Assembly: GCA_025869455.1 (NCBI GenBank)
Contig: JAOZVT010000632.1
Coordinates: forward strand, 1-8,393
Length of the DNA: 8,393 nucleotides
Reading direction: 5' to 3'
From: Prosthecobacter sp.
GTDB lineage: Bacteria > Verrucomicrobiota > Verrucomicrobiia > Verrucomicrobiales > Verrucomicrobiaceae
Shown: in pieces, positions 1 through 6,648 of the stretch
How the letters are laid out: each line of letters opens with the position of its first letter
Position numbering within the stretch: position 1 is the first letter of the stretch
The notes under the pieces: generated by a model
Database searches by the model: none
Seen by the model: the letters and a program-made list of their open reading frames with translations, nothing else
What the model was told of the DNA's origin: nothing
Made by a program: the position numbers and the translations under genes

Positions 1-2
1 TC

Positions 3-701
3 ACCCTCCAACCCGTGGAACTCGCCGATGGCGTAGAGATTCACTTGCGGGTGGCGGGTCCAGCAGTGCGCAGCTTGGCCTGGATGATTGACCTTATGAT
101 CTACATTTTGATCATCTTTGCTCTCATCTTCATCCTTGGAATCTTGGGTTCCAGTTTGGGTGACCACACGGTGCAGGGCATCCTCTTTCTCTGCATGTTC
201 CTGCTATCGTGGTTTTACAATGTCTTCTTTGAGATGAGTAAACGCGCGGCCACGCCGGGGCAGCGATCCATGAAGATTAAAGTGGCCAGTGTCTCAGGTG
301 CTCCCGTGAGGCTGCCACAATCCCTGATTCGGAACTTGCTACGGGGCATAGATTTCATGCCTGGCTGTTATCTCTTCGGCCTCATTTGTTGCCTCTTTAG
401 CCAGCGTTTTCAGCGTCTGGGAGATTTAGTAGCCGATACCGTGGTCGTTTATGATGAACCCGAGGCTCTGCTGGCACCCAACTTTAAAGTAAATGCTGAC
501 GCACATCCACCTTCGGTGCCCTTAACAAGAGCGGAACAGGCCGCCGTTTTGCAATTCCTAGAACGTGCTCCGCAATGGTCAGACGCACGCAAGATTGAAC
601 TCACCAACCTACTCGAACCGCTCACGGATCAAACCGGCATGGCAGGGCTACGGCAGACCTGTGGAATCGCCCTTTGGCTACAAGGAAGCACCCAAGAATA
701 A
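3..701 (+). CDS. RDD-family integral membrane protein (5' partial)
   Basis: The frame is open to the left edge. The residues before the GTG at 15 (T-L-Q-P) continue the protein, and that GTG has no Shine-Dalgarno, so the true start probably lies just outside the window. Numbered from the GTG, the RDD hallmarks are R19 to D26 at the first membrane segment (about 21-45), a second segment at about 54-74, the loop ATPGQRSMKIKV (79-90), a third segment at about 112-130, and QRLGDLVADTVVV (133-145). A soluble tail of about 80 residues follows (PLTRAEQAAVLQFLERAP, 169-186); I recall this tail from RDD proteins encoded beside SpoIIM and DUF4129 genes. It is the first visible gene of the three-gene cluster, 14 bp before the SpoIIM gene. 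RDD proteins have no single agreed function; some have been linked to ion transport, which cannot be assigned here. Confidence 0.88.
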   Translation, partial: TLQPVELADGVEIHLRVAGPAVRSLAWMIDLMIYILIIFALIFILGILGSSLGDHTVQGILFLCMFLLSWFYNVFFEMSKRAATPGQRSMKIKVASVSGAPVRLPQSLIRNLLRGIDFMPGCYLFGLICCLFSQRFQRLGDLVADTVVVYDEPEALLAPNFKVNADAHPPSVPLTRAEQAAVLQFLERAPQWSDARKIELTNLLEPLTDQTGMAGLRQTCGIALWLQGSTQE

Positions 702-715
702 CCAATGATGCGACC

Positions 716-1687
716 ATGAATCCAAGCCAGTTTGAAAAAGACAATGCTGCACGCTGGACACGCCTCCAAGAACTCTTGGATCGTGTGGAGAAAGGCAAGC
801 AAACCGAAGGAGTCGAAGAGCTGCCCCAGCTTTTCCGCCAAGCTTGCCATGACCTCAGCGTGGCCCAGCATCGCATGTACGGACCTCGGTTGGTGGGGAA
901 ACTTAACAATCTCGCCATCAGTGGCTATCGTGTCCTAGAACGCCGAATCAGTGGCGGCTGGGAGCGGCTGGCCATGATGGTCTTCAGAGAATTTCCCCAA
1001 GCCGTTCGGCAAGAGCGCGGCTTATTCTGGTTTTGCATGGCTGTCTTCTGGCTGCCCTTTTTGTTCTTTGCTATTTGGACCCCCTTTGATCCTGAATGGG
1101 CCATGTCCCTCCTAGGTCCGCAGGGCATGATTCAGATGGAAATGATGTATGGGAAAGACACCACGCCACTGGACTACATGCGTGAGGAGTTTGGCTCCAA
1201 TTTCGGCATGTTCGCTTTCTACATTTGGAACAACGTCAGCATTGATCTGCGCACCTTTGCGGGTGGCCTGCTGGGCGGCGTGGGTTCCATTTTCATCATG
1301 TTATTCAATGGGGCTCAGATCGGAGCTGGAACAGGTTACATCCATCATGCGTGCAACCCAGAAACCTACTACTCCTTTGTGGCAGGGCATTCGGGGCCTG
1401 AGTTGATGGCCGTTGTGATCTCTGGCATGGCCGGCATGAGGCTGGGACTGTCTCTGGTCAAACCTGGACCTTATGACCGCAAAACCGCGCTCATTTTAGG
1501 AGGGCGGCGCGCCTTGGTTCTCATTACCGGTGCGGCACTGATGACCTCATTCGCTGCCGTGATCGAAGGCTTTTGGTCAGCCAATCCATTCCCACCCATG
1601 GTCAGGTACGTTTTTGGTTTCTGCATCTGGTGTCTGACCTTGGGATACCTGTTTTTGAGCGGGAGGGAGCAGAAGCATGAGGCTTGA
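716..1687 (+). CDS. SpoIIM/DUF95-family (stage II sporulation protein M-like) membrane protein
   Basis: A 323-residue polytopic membrane protein. A charged cytoplasmic N-terminus of about 100 residues (FEKDNAARWTRLQELLDRVE, 6-25) is followed by hydrophobic segments at about 103-122, 181-205, 225-248, 263-285 and 296-315. The family signature is clear: WNNVSIDLRTFAGGLLGGVGS (171-191 region), FNGAQIGAGTG (197-207), and VAGHSGPEL followed by ISGMAGMRLG (222-244). ATG 716 is preferred because the protein begins there as family members do. The frame can be extended to a TTG at 674, but that would overlap the RDD gene by 28 bp and add 14 unconserved residues. No convincing Shine-Dalgarno precedes 716, so coupling to the RDD stop at 699-701 is likely. 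The 3' end overlaps the next gene by 11 bp. Despite the name, this family is widespread in non-sporulating bacteria; nothing here implies sporulation. Molecular function is unknown. Confidence 0.9.
   Translation: MNPSQFEKDNAARWTRLQELLDRVEKGKQTEGVEELPQLFRQACHDLSVAQHRMYGPRLVGKLNNLAISGYRVLERRISGGWERLAMMVFREFPQAVRQERGLFWFCMAVFWLPFLFFAIWTPFDPEWAMSLLGPQGMIQMEMMYGKDTTPLDYMREEFGSNFGMFAFYIWNNVSIDLRTFAGGLLGGVGSIFIMLFNGAQIGAGTGYIHHACNPETYYSFVAGHSGPELMAVVISGMAGMRLGLSLVKPGPYDRKTALILGGRRALVLITGAALMTSFAAVIEGFWSANPFPPMVRYVFGFCIWCLTLGYLFLSGREQKHEA
1661..1666 (+). promoter_or_regulatory. Shine-Dalgarno for the DUF4129-DUF4350 gene
   Basis: GGGAGG lies 10 nt before ATG 1677, inside the end of the SpoIIM reading frame. 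It supports 1677 as the start and indicates translation within the same operon transcript. Confidence 0.6.
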
Positions 1688-4472
1688 GGATTTAACGATT
1701 GCTCTACGTCCCCGCCAACCCTGGGAAGCCGCTGACCTAGGATGCGCTTTGGTGCGGCGTGACTACCTGCGTCTGCTTACGCTCTGGTTCATCACGGTGG
1801 TTCCCGTATGGATCATTCTGGGGGCTTTCCTTTGGGATTCCCCTGGCTGGTTTTCACTCGCCGTCTGGTGGCTGAAACCGCTCTATGATCGGCTGCCACT
1901 TTTTCATCTCAGTCGCGCCGCGTTTGGGGCCAAACCAAGCCTCAAAGAAACGCTACGAGAATGGCCGCGCCTTTGGTCTCGCTTTTTATTCTCAGCCCTT
2001 CTCTGGAGAAGATTCTCCTTCATCCGTAGCTTTGCCCTGCCTGTCTGGATGCTGGAAGGACAACGTGGCCGGGCGGTAAGCAAACGTGTCCAAGCGCTGG
2101 CCTTGGATGGTGGCAGCAGCGGCTTGTCGGTAACGGCTGTTTTTCTCAATCTGGAAGTCGTCGTCATGCTGGGACTCACTGCGCTGCTCAGTGCGCTAGG
2201 CCCCACATCAGGTCTGCCTAATCTATCTGACCTGATCACCAACCCTGAAAGCTTCTTCGAAATCTCATTAGCCAAACAGTGGTTAGGCCTCAGCACCTAC
2301 TTAGCCGCCATTACGTTCATCGAACCTTTTTATGTAGGTGCTGGTTTCGGGTTGTACCTGAATTCACGCATCAAGATCGAAGGCTGGGACATTGAACTTA
2401 CCTTCCGTCGTCTGGCCGCTAGACTTCGCTCCATGACCACCGTGGTCAGCCTGATCATCCTCGCGTTCCTGGTTCAACTTCCTGTTAGCGGCCAAGCTCA
2501 AGAGAACGCTCCACTCTCTGGAGCCGAAGAAGAGCCAGTGAAGACCGAGTTAAACGAGATCCTCGCACGCCCTGAATTCAAAGAGCACTCCCGCACTCAA
2601 AAGGTGTGGGTTTCTGAAAAGGAAGCTGAACCGGAATCCAATTCCAAGAAGGATAACAAATCTGGCGAGGGAAGCTCCTTCGGCAGCATGTCTGGCAATT
2701 TCCTGGGTGTATTATTCTATTGCCTCGCTGGAGGAATCGTCGCCTTCTTCCTTTACCTGGCAGCCAAGTGGTTGATCGACAATCAGCATCTTTTCAAGAT
2801 CCGCAGCATGGCTGGAACTAAACCCCAGGGCCCCCGAGTCCTCATGGGGATGGACATCACACGCGAAAGCCTTCCTGATGACATTGTTTCCGCAGCACGT
2901 AGCGCTTGGTCTGCTGGACAACTGCGGCATGCGCTGAGCCTTCTTTATCGTGGTGCTTTATCGAGCTTAGTTGAACAGCGTAATCTGCCCATTCGCGACA
3001 GTGATACGGAAGACGATTGTCTCCATCACGTCGCTAAAACAGGCGATGCTCCCGTGACTAATTTCTTCCGCCAACTGACGCTCCTTTGGGTACGTGCGGC
3101 TTATGCGGGTCAAGAAGCGGAAGCGCATGAATTTGAGCAGTTATGCCAAACTTGGCCCTTTATTCACGACCCAACAGCCTCTTCCAGAAGGCAGCGTGTC
3201 ATCGTGGGTGTGACCTTGGCTCTGCTAGCGCTGCCGACTTTGACTGGTTGCAGAAACAAAGGCCACTGGGAGGAAGAAACCACCGTCACTGGATACCAGG
3301 GGAAAGCCCGCACAGATCCTTTTTTAGCAGCCCAATATTTGCTCCAGGCAAATGGTCATGAAACCGAACGGATGCCGACTATCCAGAGTCTGCCGGACAG
3401 TTATGACGGCGTGATTTTTGTGTCGGGAGAATCCAGCATGGCAGAAGCCAGAGCACACCAGCTACTCAACTGGGTCAGTGAAGGTGGCCACCTCGTTTAT
3501 TGTTTGGCAGGCTGTGCTCCTTACAATGACTGGAGCGTCATGAGCAGTCTATCCCTGGATACGTTTGTCGGGAATGAAGACCTTGATGATCCCTTGTTGG
3601 ATGAACTGAACTTATCCGTCGAACGCACTCAAACTCTCACGAAGTTCAAGAAATCTCTGCAGAACAAACTGGCTGGGAGAAGTGAAGATGAATCCGAGGA
3701 TGACGAAGACGCTGAAGCGTCATCAAATGATGAATCAGAGAGCAGTAGCGAATCCATCCGAATCCCCACCAGGGTTAGCAAGATCAACTTATTGGATGAG
3801 ACCTTTGAAGTCGAGTTTCCTAATTTGCAGACCTTATCCCTGGAGAGGCCCCTAGTGCCGGGTGAGTCCGTTTCTGGCACAACGGAAGCGGCCACCACCG
3901 TCAGCCTTTTTTATGGTGCCGGACAGGTCACAGTGATCAACCATGCACGGCCGCTTAGAAATCGGTATTTGGATGAAAAGGATCATGCCCGCTGGCTCTT
4001 AGCCCTGGTGGGAGAAGATCCACGCGTGGTTTACTTCATCGTTACCCTTCAAGGAAACTTCTGGGCACTGCTCTGGAGTCGCGCCTGGATGCCCGTCATC
4101 GGACTGGCTTTGCTCATCATCATCTGGCTTTGGATGAGCATTCCGCGCTTTGGCCCCCTTCAGCAGGTCGAACTGCACGCCACCAAGCACTTTGTGGATC
4201 ACATCCAGGCGCTCGGGCAATTCTTCTTTCGCCTACGCCGCTCAGACATCTTGCTGGCTGGTGCTACTGATGCACTCAGAGCCAAACTGCTTCGGCTGCA
4301 CCCGCACCTGAAAGATTACGATGACGAGATCTTTGTGCAGATGCTGGCGGATCGTTGCCCCTTGTCCAAAGAGCGTATTCGAGCCGCCTTCCAGAAGGTC
4401 GAAAAAGGGACCTCGCATGAGGTTTTTCAGCGCCTTCAGGATCTACAAACTCTGCGCGCCGCCATGAATTGA
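1677..4472 (+). CDS. DUF4129-DUF4350 fusion membrane protein
   Basis: A 931-residue ORF in which two usually separate proteins of this cluster are joined. Residues 1-500 look like a complete DUF4129 protein. They hold a polytopic N-terminal part (hydrophobic stretches about 32-53, 57-75, 150-174 and 202-228, with the motif EPFYVGAGFGLYLNSR at 216-231), a signal-like segment (253-274), a charged linker (276-340), a membrane segment (341-366) and the cytoplasmic DUF4129 helices (about 398-494, e.g. RSAWSAGQLRHALSLLYRGA). Residues 504-931 look like a complete DUF4350 protein: a basic start SRRQR, a hydrophobic segment ending in lipobox-like LTGC (C525), the domain opening YQGKARTDPFLAAQYLL (540-556), DGVIFVSGESS (577-587) and LLNWVSEGGHLVY (596-608), a membrane segment (803-822) and a cytoplasmic tail. 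Positive-inside reasoning puts DUF4129 inside and DUF4350 outside. A Ser/Asp/Glu-rich run occupies 669-693. The gene overlaps the SpoIIM gene by 11 bp. Domain calls rest on family recollection; the biochemical function is unknown. Confidence 0.85.
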   Translation: MRLEDLTIALRPRQPWEAADLGCALVRRDYLRLLTLWFITVVPVWIILGAFLWDSPGWFSLAVWWLKPLYDRLPLFHLSRAAFGAKPSLKETLREWPRLWSRFLFSALLWRRFSFIRSFALPVWMLEGQRGRAVSKRVQALALDGGSSGLSVTAVFLNLEVVVMLGLTALLSALGPTSGLPNLSDLITNPESFFEISLAKQWLGLSTYLAAITFIEPFYVGAGFGLYLNSRIKIEGWDIELTFRRLAARLRSMTTVVSLIILAFLVQLPVSGQAQENAPLSGAEEEPVKTELNEILARPEFKEHSRTQKVWVSEKEAEPESNSKKDNKSGEGSSFGSMSGNFLGVLFYCLAGGIVAFFLYLAAKWLIDNQHLFKIRSMAGTKPQGPRVLMGMDITRESLPDDIVSAARSAWSAGQLRHALSLLYRGALSSLVEQRNLPIRDSDTEDDCLHHVAKTGDAPVTNFFRQLTLLWVRAAYAGQEAEAHEFEQLCQTWPFIHDPTASSRRQRVIVGVTLALLALPTLTGCRNKGHWEEETTVTGYQGKARTDPFLAAQYLLQANGHETERMPTIQSLPDSYDGVIFVSGESSMAEARAHQLLNWVSEGGHLVYCLAGCAPYNDWSVMSSLSLDTFVGNEDLDDPLLDELNLSVERTQTLTKFKKSLQNKLAGRSEDESEDDEDAEASSNDESESSSESIRIPTRVSKINLLDETFEVEFPNLQTLSLERPLVPGESVSGTTEAATTVSLFYGAGQVTVINHARPLRNRYLDEKDHARWLLALVGEDPRVVYFIVTLQGNFWALLWSRAWMPVIGLALLIIIWLWMSIPRFGPLQQVELHATKHFVDHIQALGQFFFRLRRSDILLAGATDALRAKLLRLHPHLKDYDDEIFVQMLADRCPLSKERIRAAFQKVEKGTSHEVFQRLQDLQTLRAAMN

Positions 4473-4526
4473 GGTGGACTACACAGGAAGTTCCATTTTT
4501 GACACTCATTGCTCATGCAACGCCTG

Positions 4527-4555
4527 TTGACGCCTCGCCCGGCCTGCCTTTGAAT
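4527..4555 (+). promoter_or_regulatory. Candidate sigma70-like promoter for the nucleotidyltransferase gene
   Basis: The 103-bp gap after the fusion gene contains TTGACG (4527-4532), a 17-nt spacer and TTGAAT (4550-4555). These match the consensus hexamers at 5 of 6 and 4 of 6 positions. A start near 4562 would leave a short, pyrimidine-rich leader without a Shine-Dalgarno before ATG 4576. This is inferred from spacing and sequence alone; promoter consensus in this phylum is not well known to me. Confidence 0.3.
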
Positions 4556-4575
4556 ACCGCTCTTTTTCTCTTTCC

Positions 4576-5484
4576 ATGAAACCCACTCTTCTCATCCTCG
4601 CTGCCGGTATGGGCAGCCGTTACGGCGGTCTGAAACAGCTCGATGCCATGGGCCCTTCTGGGGAAGTGGTGCTGGATTACTCCGTTTTCGACGCCATCCG
4701 CGCAGGTTTCGGCAAAGTCGTCTTCGTCATTCGTCGCGATTTTGAAGAGCAGTTCCGCACGCAGATCGGCAGTAAGTTTGGAGATCGTATCCAGGTGGAT
4801 TATGCCTTCCAGGACATCAATGACCTCCCTGAAGGCTTCAGCGTGCCAGAAGGCCGCACAAAGCCGTGGGGCACCGCTCATGCGGTCTTGGCGGCGGAAA
4901 GCGTGGTGAATGAGCCTTTCCTCATGATCAACGCGGACGACTTCTATGGTCGCGATGCTTTTGCTAAGATCGGTGCAGACCTAGCCACGCCACGTGTAGA
5001 AGACGGCAAGAGCCACTACTCCATGGTTGGGTTCTACCTGAAAAACACACTCTCTGATCACGGCAGCGTGGCCCGTGGCGTTTGCACCCGTGGTCCTGAC
5101 GGCATGCTGAGCTCTGTCACGGAAATGACCAAAATCTTCAAAACCGACACCGGCGCTGAAAACCGCGAAACCGAGCCACCGACGGCCCTTTCCGGGGAAG
5201 AAGTGGTGTCCATGAACTTCTTTGGCTTCACCCCAGACATTTTCGGCCATCTTCGCAGTGCCTTTGTTAAATTTTTAGAAACCAACGGTACCGACTTGAA
5301 GGCTGAGTGCTACGTTCCGAAGGAAGTGGATGTGCTTATTCAGAGCGGTCAGGCCGATGTTACCGTGCTGGAATCCAACGATTCCTGGTTCGGCGTCACC
5401 TACCCAGAAGACAAGGCCGACGTCGTCGCCAGCATCCGCGCCCTAGTCGCCGCCGGTGCTTACCCCGAAAATTTGTGGGCCTGA
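4576..5484 (+). CDS. Sugar-phosphate nucleotidyltransferase-like protein (NTP_transferase fold)
   Basis: A 302-residue soluble protein, predicted to transfer a nucleotidyl group from an NTP to a sugar phosphate. The substrate cannot be read from the sequence. The N-terminal nucleotide-binding loop is LAAGMGSRYGGLKQ (8-21), a variant of the family's LAxGxGxRxxxxxK signature, with K20 in the expected place. Further family-like features are the PWGTAHAV segment (97-104), the metal-binding style NADDFYG (119-125, Asp121/Asp122), SVARGV (164-169), VSMNFFGFTPDIF (211-223) and DSWFGVTYPED (269-279). Proteins of this subgroup are often encoded beside a choline/aminoglycoside-type kinase; none is visible here. 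ATG 4576 starts directly at the conserved strand and is preceded by a pyrimidine-rich stretch without a Shine-Dalgarno. It stands 103 bp after the membrane cluster and 90 bp before the E1 operon, so it may be its own transcription unit. Confidence 0.88.
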   Translation: MKPTLLILAAGMGSRYGGLKQLDAMGPSGEVVLDYSVFDAIRAGFGKVVFVIRRDFEEQFRTQIGSKFGDRIQVDYAFQDINDLPEGFSVPEGRTKPWGTAHAVLAAESVVNEPFLMINADDFYGRDAFAKIGADLATPRVEDGKSHYSMVGFYLKNTLSDHGSVARGVCTRGPDGMLSSVTEMTKIFKTDTGAENRETEPPTALSGEEVVSMNFFGFTPDIFGHLRSAFVKFLETNGTDLKAECYVPKEVDVLIQSGQADVTVLESNDSWFGVTYPEDKADVVASIRALVAAGAYPENLWA

Positions 5485-5518
5485 GCCATCCTTGTTCTTG
5501 TCTCAATAGTCAAGGTTT

Positions 5519-5540
5519 CCTCTCTGGACAATCAGGGAGG
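5519..5540 (+). repeat. Inverted repeat/hairpin in the E1 operon leader
   Basis: CCTCTCTG (5519-5526) pairs with CAGGGAGG (5533-5540) across the 6-nt loop GACAAT: seven Watson-Crick pairs plus one G-U. No T-tract follows, so it is not a typical intrinsic terminator for the nucleotidyltransferase gene. The right arm holds a strong Shine-Dalgarno-like AGGGAGG (5534-5540) that the hairpin would mask. Confidence 0.45.
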
Positions 5541-5562
5541 GCTGTGAAAACATTCTCATTAA

Positions 5563-5585
5563 ATCCACATCCTCATGATGTGGAT
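5563..5585. repeat. Perfect 9-bp inverted repeat over the first E1-alpha start codons (operator or hairpin candidate)
   Basis: ATCCACATC (5563-5571) and GATGTGGAT (5577-5585) are exact reverse complements separated by CTCAT. The ATG at 5575 begins in the loop, and the ATGs at 5578 and 5584 begin in the right arm. As DNA it could be a dimeric regulator's operator. As RNA it would hide the upstream start codons. No regulator gene is visible nearby, so either role is inference. Confidence 0.5.
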
Positions 5586-6648
5586 GAAATGTACCATCTC
5601 CATCGTGCCTGCTACCTCTACGCTCCACAGCCCTGATGTCGCCGTCCATGCGGACATGCGAGAAGACTTCCTGAAGACTTTGCGCTGCATCATTCTCTCC
5701 CGAATTCTGGAAGAGAAGCTTGGCAGCCTTTATCGAGCGGGTGGCCGCATCGTCGGTGGCGTGTACTTGGGGCGTGGTCAGGAAGCTTTCAGCGCTGCCG
5801 CTGGAAACAACCTCCGCTACGGCAAAGACATCTATGGTCCCTTGATTCGTGATCAAGCCGGACGCATTGCTTATGGCGAGCCGCTTTTGGATGCCATGCG
5901 CACCTACTTGGGTGTGATCACAGGCCCCATGCGTGGGCGAGATGGCAACATCCACCGAGGCCGCCCGAGAGAGGGCTGCATGGCGATGATCTCCCATCTG
6001 GGCAGTCTCCTTTCCGTGGTGGCTGGTGCTTTGTTTGCACGTCGTCTTCGCGGCACCCTCGGTGACACTGTCGGCGCGACAAGCATCGGCGATGGCGGCA
6101 CCTCGACAGGAGCTTTCCATGAAGGTTTGAACATGGCCGCTGTGGAAAAACTACCGCTCGTCATCAGCGTGGCCAACAACCAATTTGCCTACTCCACCCC
6201 CACGTCACGACAGTACGCCTGTGAAGACCTCGTGGATCGTGCCCGTGGTTATGGGATCGAAGGTTACAGCGTGGACGGCACCGATCTACTCGCCTGCGTG
6301 GCGACCTTCCGCACCGCCTTTGCCCGTGCCCGCGCAGGTCATGGCCCGCAAATGGTCGTGGGTAAGCTGTTAAGGCTCGGCGGTCATGGTGAACATGATG
6401 ATGCCTCTTACATTCCTGATTCGGCGAGGCACAAGCATGAGGCGCGGGATTGCATCGAAGTGGCTAAAAAACAGGCCATCGATTTGGGCTGGATCACAGA
6501 AGCCGAGATTCGCACCTGGGAAGAAGAGTCCCGCCGCGAAGTGGACGCCGCCCAAGCGATTGCCAGCAAAGAACCGACTCCCGATCCTTATCGGGAAACT
6601 TGGCATGCGCTGTCCACCAGCGAGCTTGTAGAAGGACAGCACGGATGA
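5575..6648 (+). CDS. 2-oxoacid dehydrogenase E1 component, alpha subunit (ThDP-dependent)
   Basis: Up to 357 residues. With the beta subunit it decarboxylates a 2-oxoacid (pyruvate, branched-chain 2-oxoacid or acetoin-type) and passes the acyl group to a lipoyl-E2. Key features are the start of the fold at LRCIILSRILEEKLGSLYR (36-54), GRGQEAF with the conserved Glu70 (66-72), the thiamine-diphosphate motif from IGDGGTSTGAFHEG (171-184) to Asn201-Asn202, and the His-containing loop RLGGHGEHDDASY (267-279). The loop differs from the usual pyruvate dehydrogenase form, so the substrate is left open. The start is uncertain: ATG 5575, 5578 or 5584, GTG 5605 and ATG 5656 are all in frame without a good Shine-Dalgarno. 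The first 27 residues (MMWMKCTISI...) look unconserved, so a later start is quite possible. The stop overlaps the beta-subunit start as ATGA. Confidence 0.88.
   Translation: MMWMKCTISIVPATSTLHSPDVAVHADMREDFLKTLRCIILSRILEEKLGSLYRAGGRIVGGVYLGRGQEAFSAAAGNNLRYGKDIYGPLIRDQAGRIAYGEPLLDAMRTYLGVITGPMRGRDGNIHRGRPREGCMAMISHLGSLLSVVAGALFARRLRGTLGDTVGATSIGDGGTSTGAFHEGLNMAAVEKLPLVISVANNQFAYSTPTSRQYACEDLVDRARGYGIEGYSVDGTDLLACVATFRTAFARARAGHGPQMVVGKLLRLGGHGEHDDASYIPDSARHKHEARDCIEVAKKQAIDLGWITEAEIRTWEEESRREVDAAQAIASKEPTPDPYRETWHALSTSELVEGQHG
6631..6636 (+). promoter_or_regulatory. Shine-Dalgarno for the E1-beta gene
   Basis: GAAGGA lies 8 nt before ATG 6645, inside the E1-alpha coding end. It selects ATG 6645 over the upstream in-frame start at 6600, which would add 15 residues unlike the family. 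Confidence 0.6.

Noticed and set aside
15..17. GTG as the start of the RDD gene
   Set aside because: The open frame continues to the window edge, no Shine-Dalgarno precedes it, and RDD relatives of this cluster have several more residues before the conserved AGP segment.
674..715. Upstream TTG start for the SpoIIM-like gene
   Set aside because: It would overlap the RDD gene and add residues unlike the family; ATG 716 fits better.
716..1687. Evidence of sporulation
   Set aside because: The SpoIIM name is by homology only; the RDD/DUF4129 context is that of the widespread non-sporulation cluster.
4486..4500. GGAAG/TTCC palindrome followed by ATTTTT as a terminator for the membrane cluster
   Set aside because: The arms are only 4 bp with a single-base centre, too short to fold as a hairpin.
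4499..4504. Perfect TTGACA as a -35 box
   Set aside because: No acceptable -10 hexamer occurs at 16-18 nt spacing; the TTGACG at 4527 has a better partner.
5485..5562. Promoter for the E1 operon
   Set aside because: A TTAAAT (5559-5564) could be a -10 box, but no reasonable -35 element lies at the right distance (GGGAGG sits there), so no promoter was called.
5503..6120. 205-codon minus-strand ORF opposite E1-alpha
   Set aside because: It lies opposite a strongly conserved gene, has no recognisable domain, and fits an antisense shadow of GC-biased codons. The minus-strand ORFs at 622-918, 1904-2296, 4513-4881 and 6588-7271 were rejected for the same reason.
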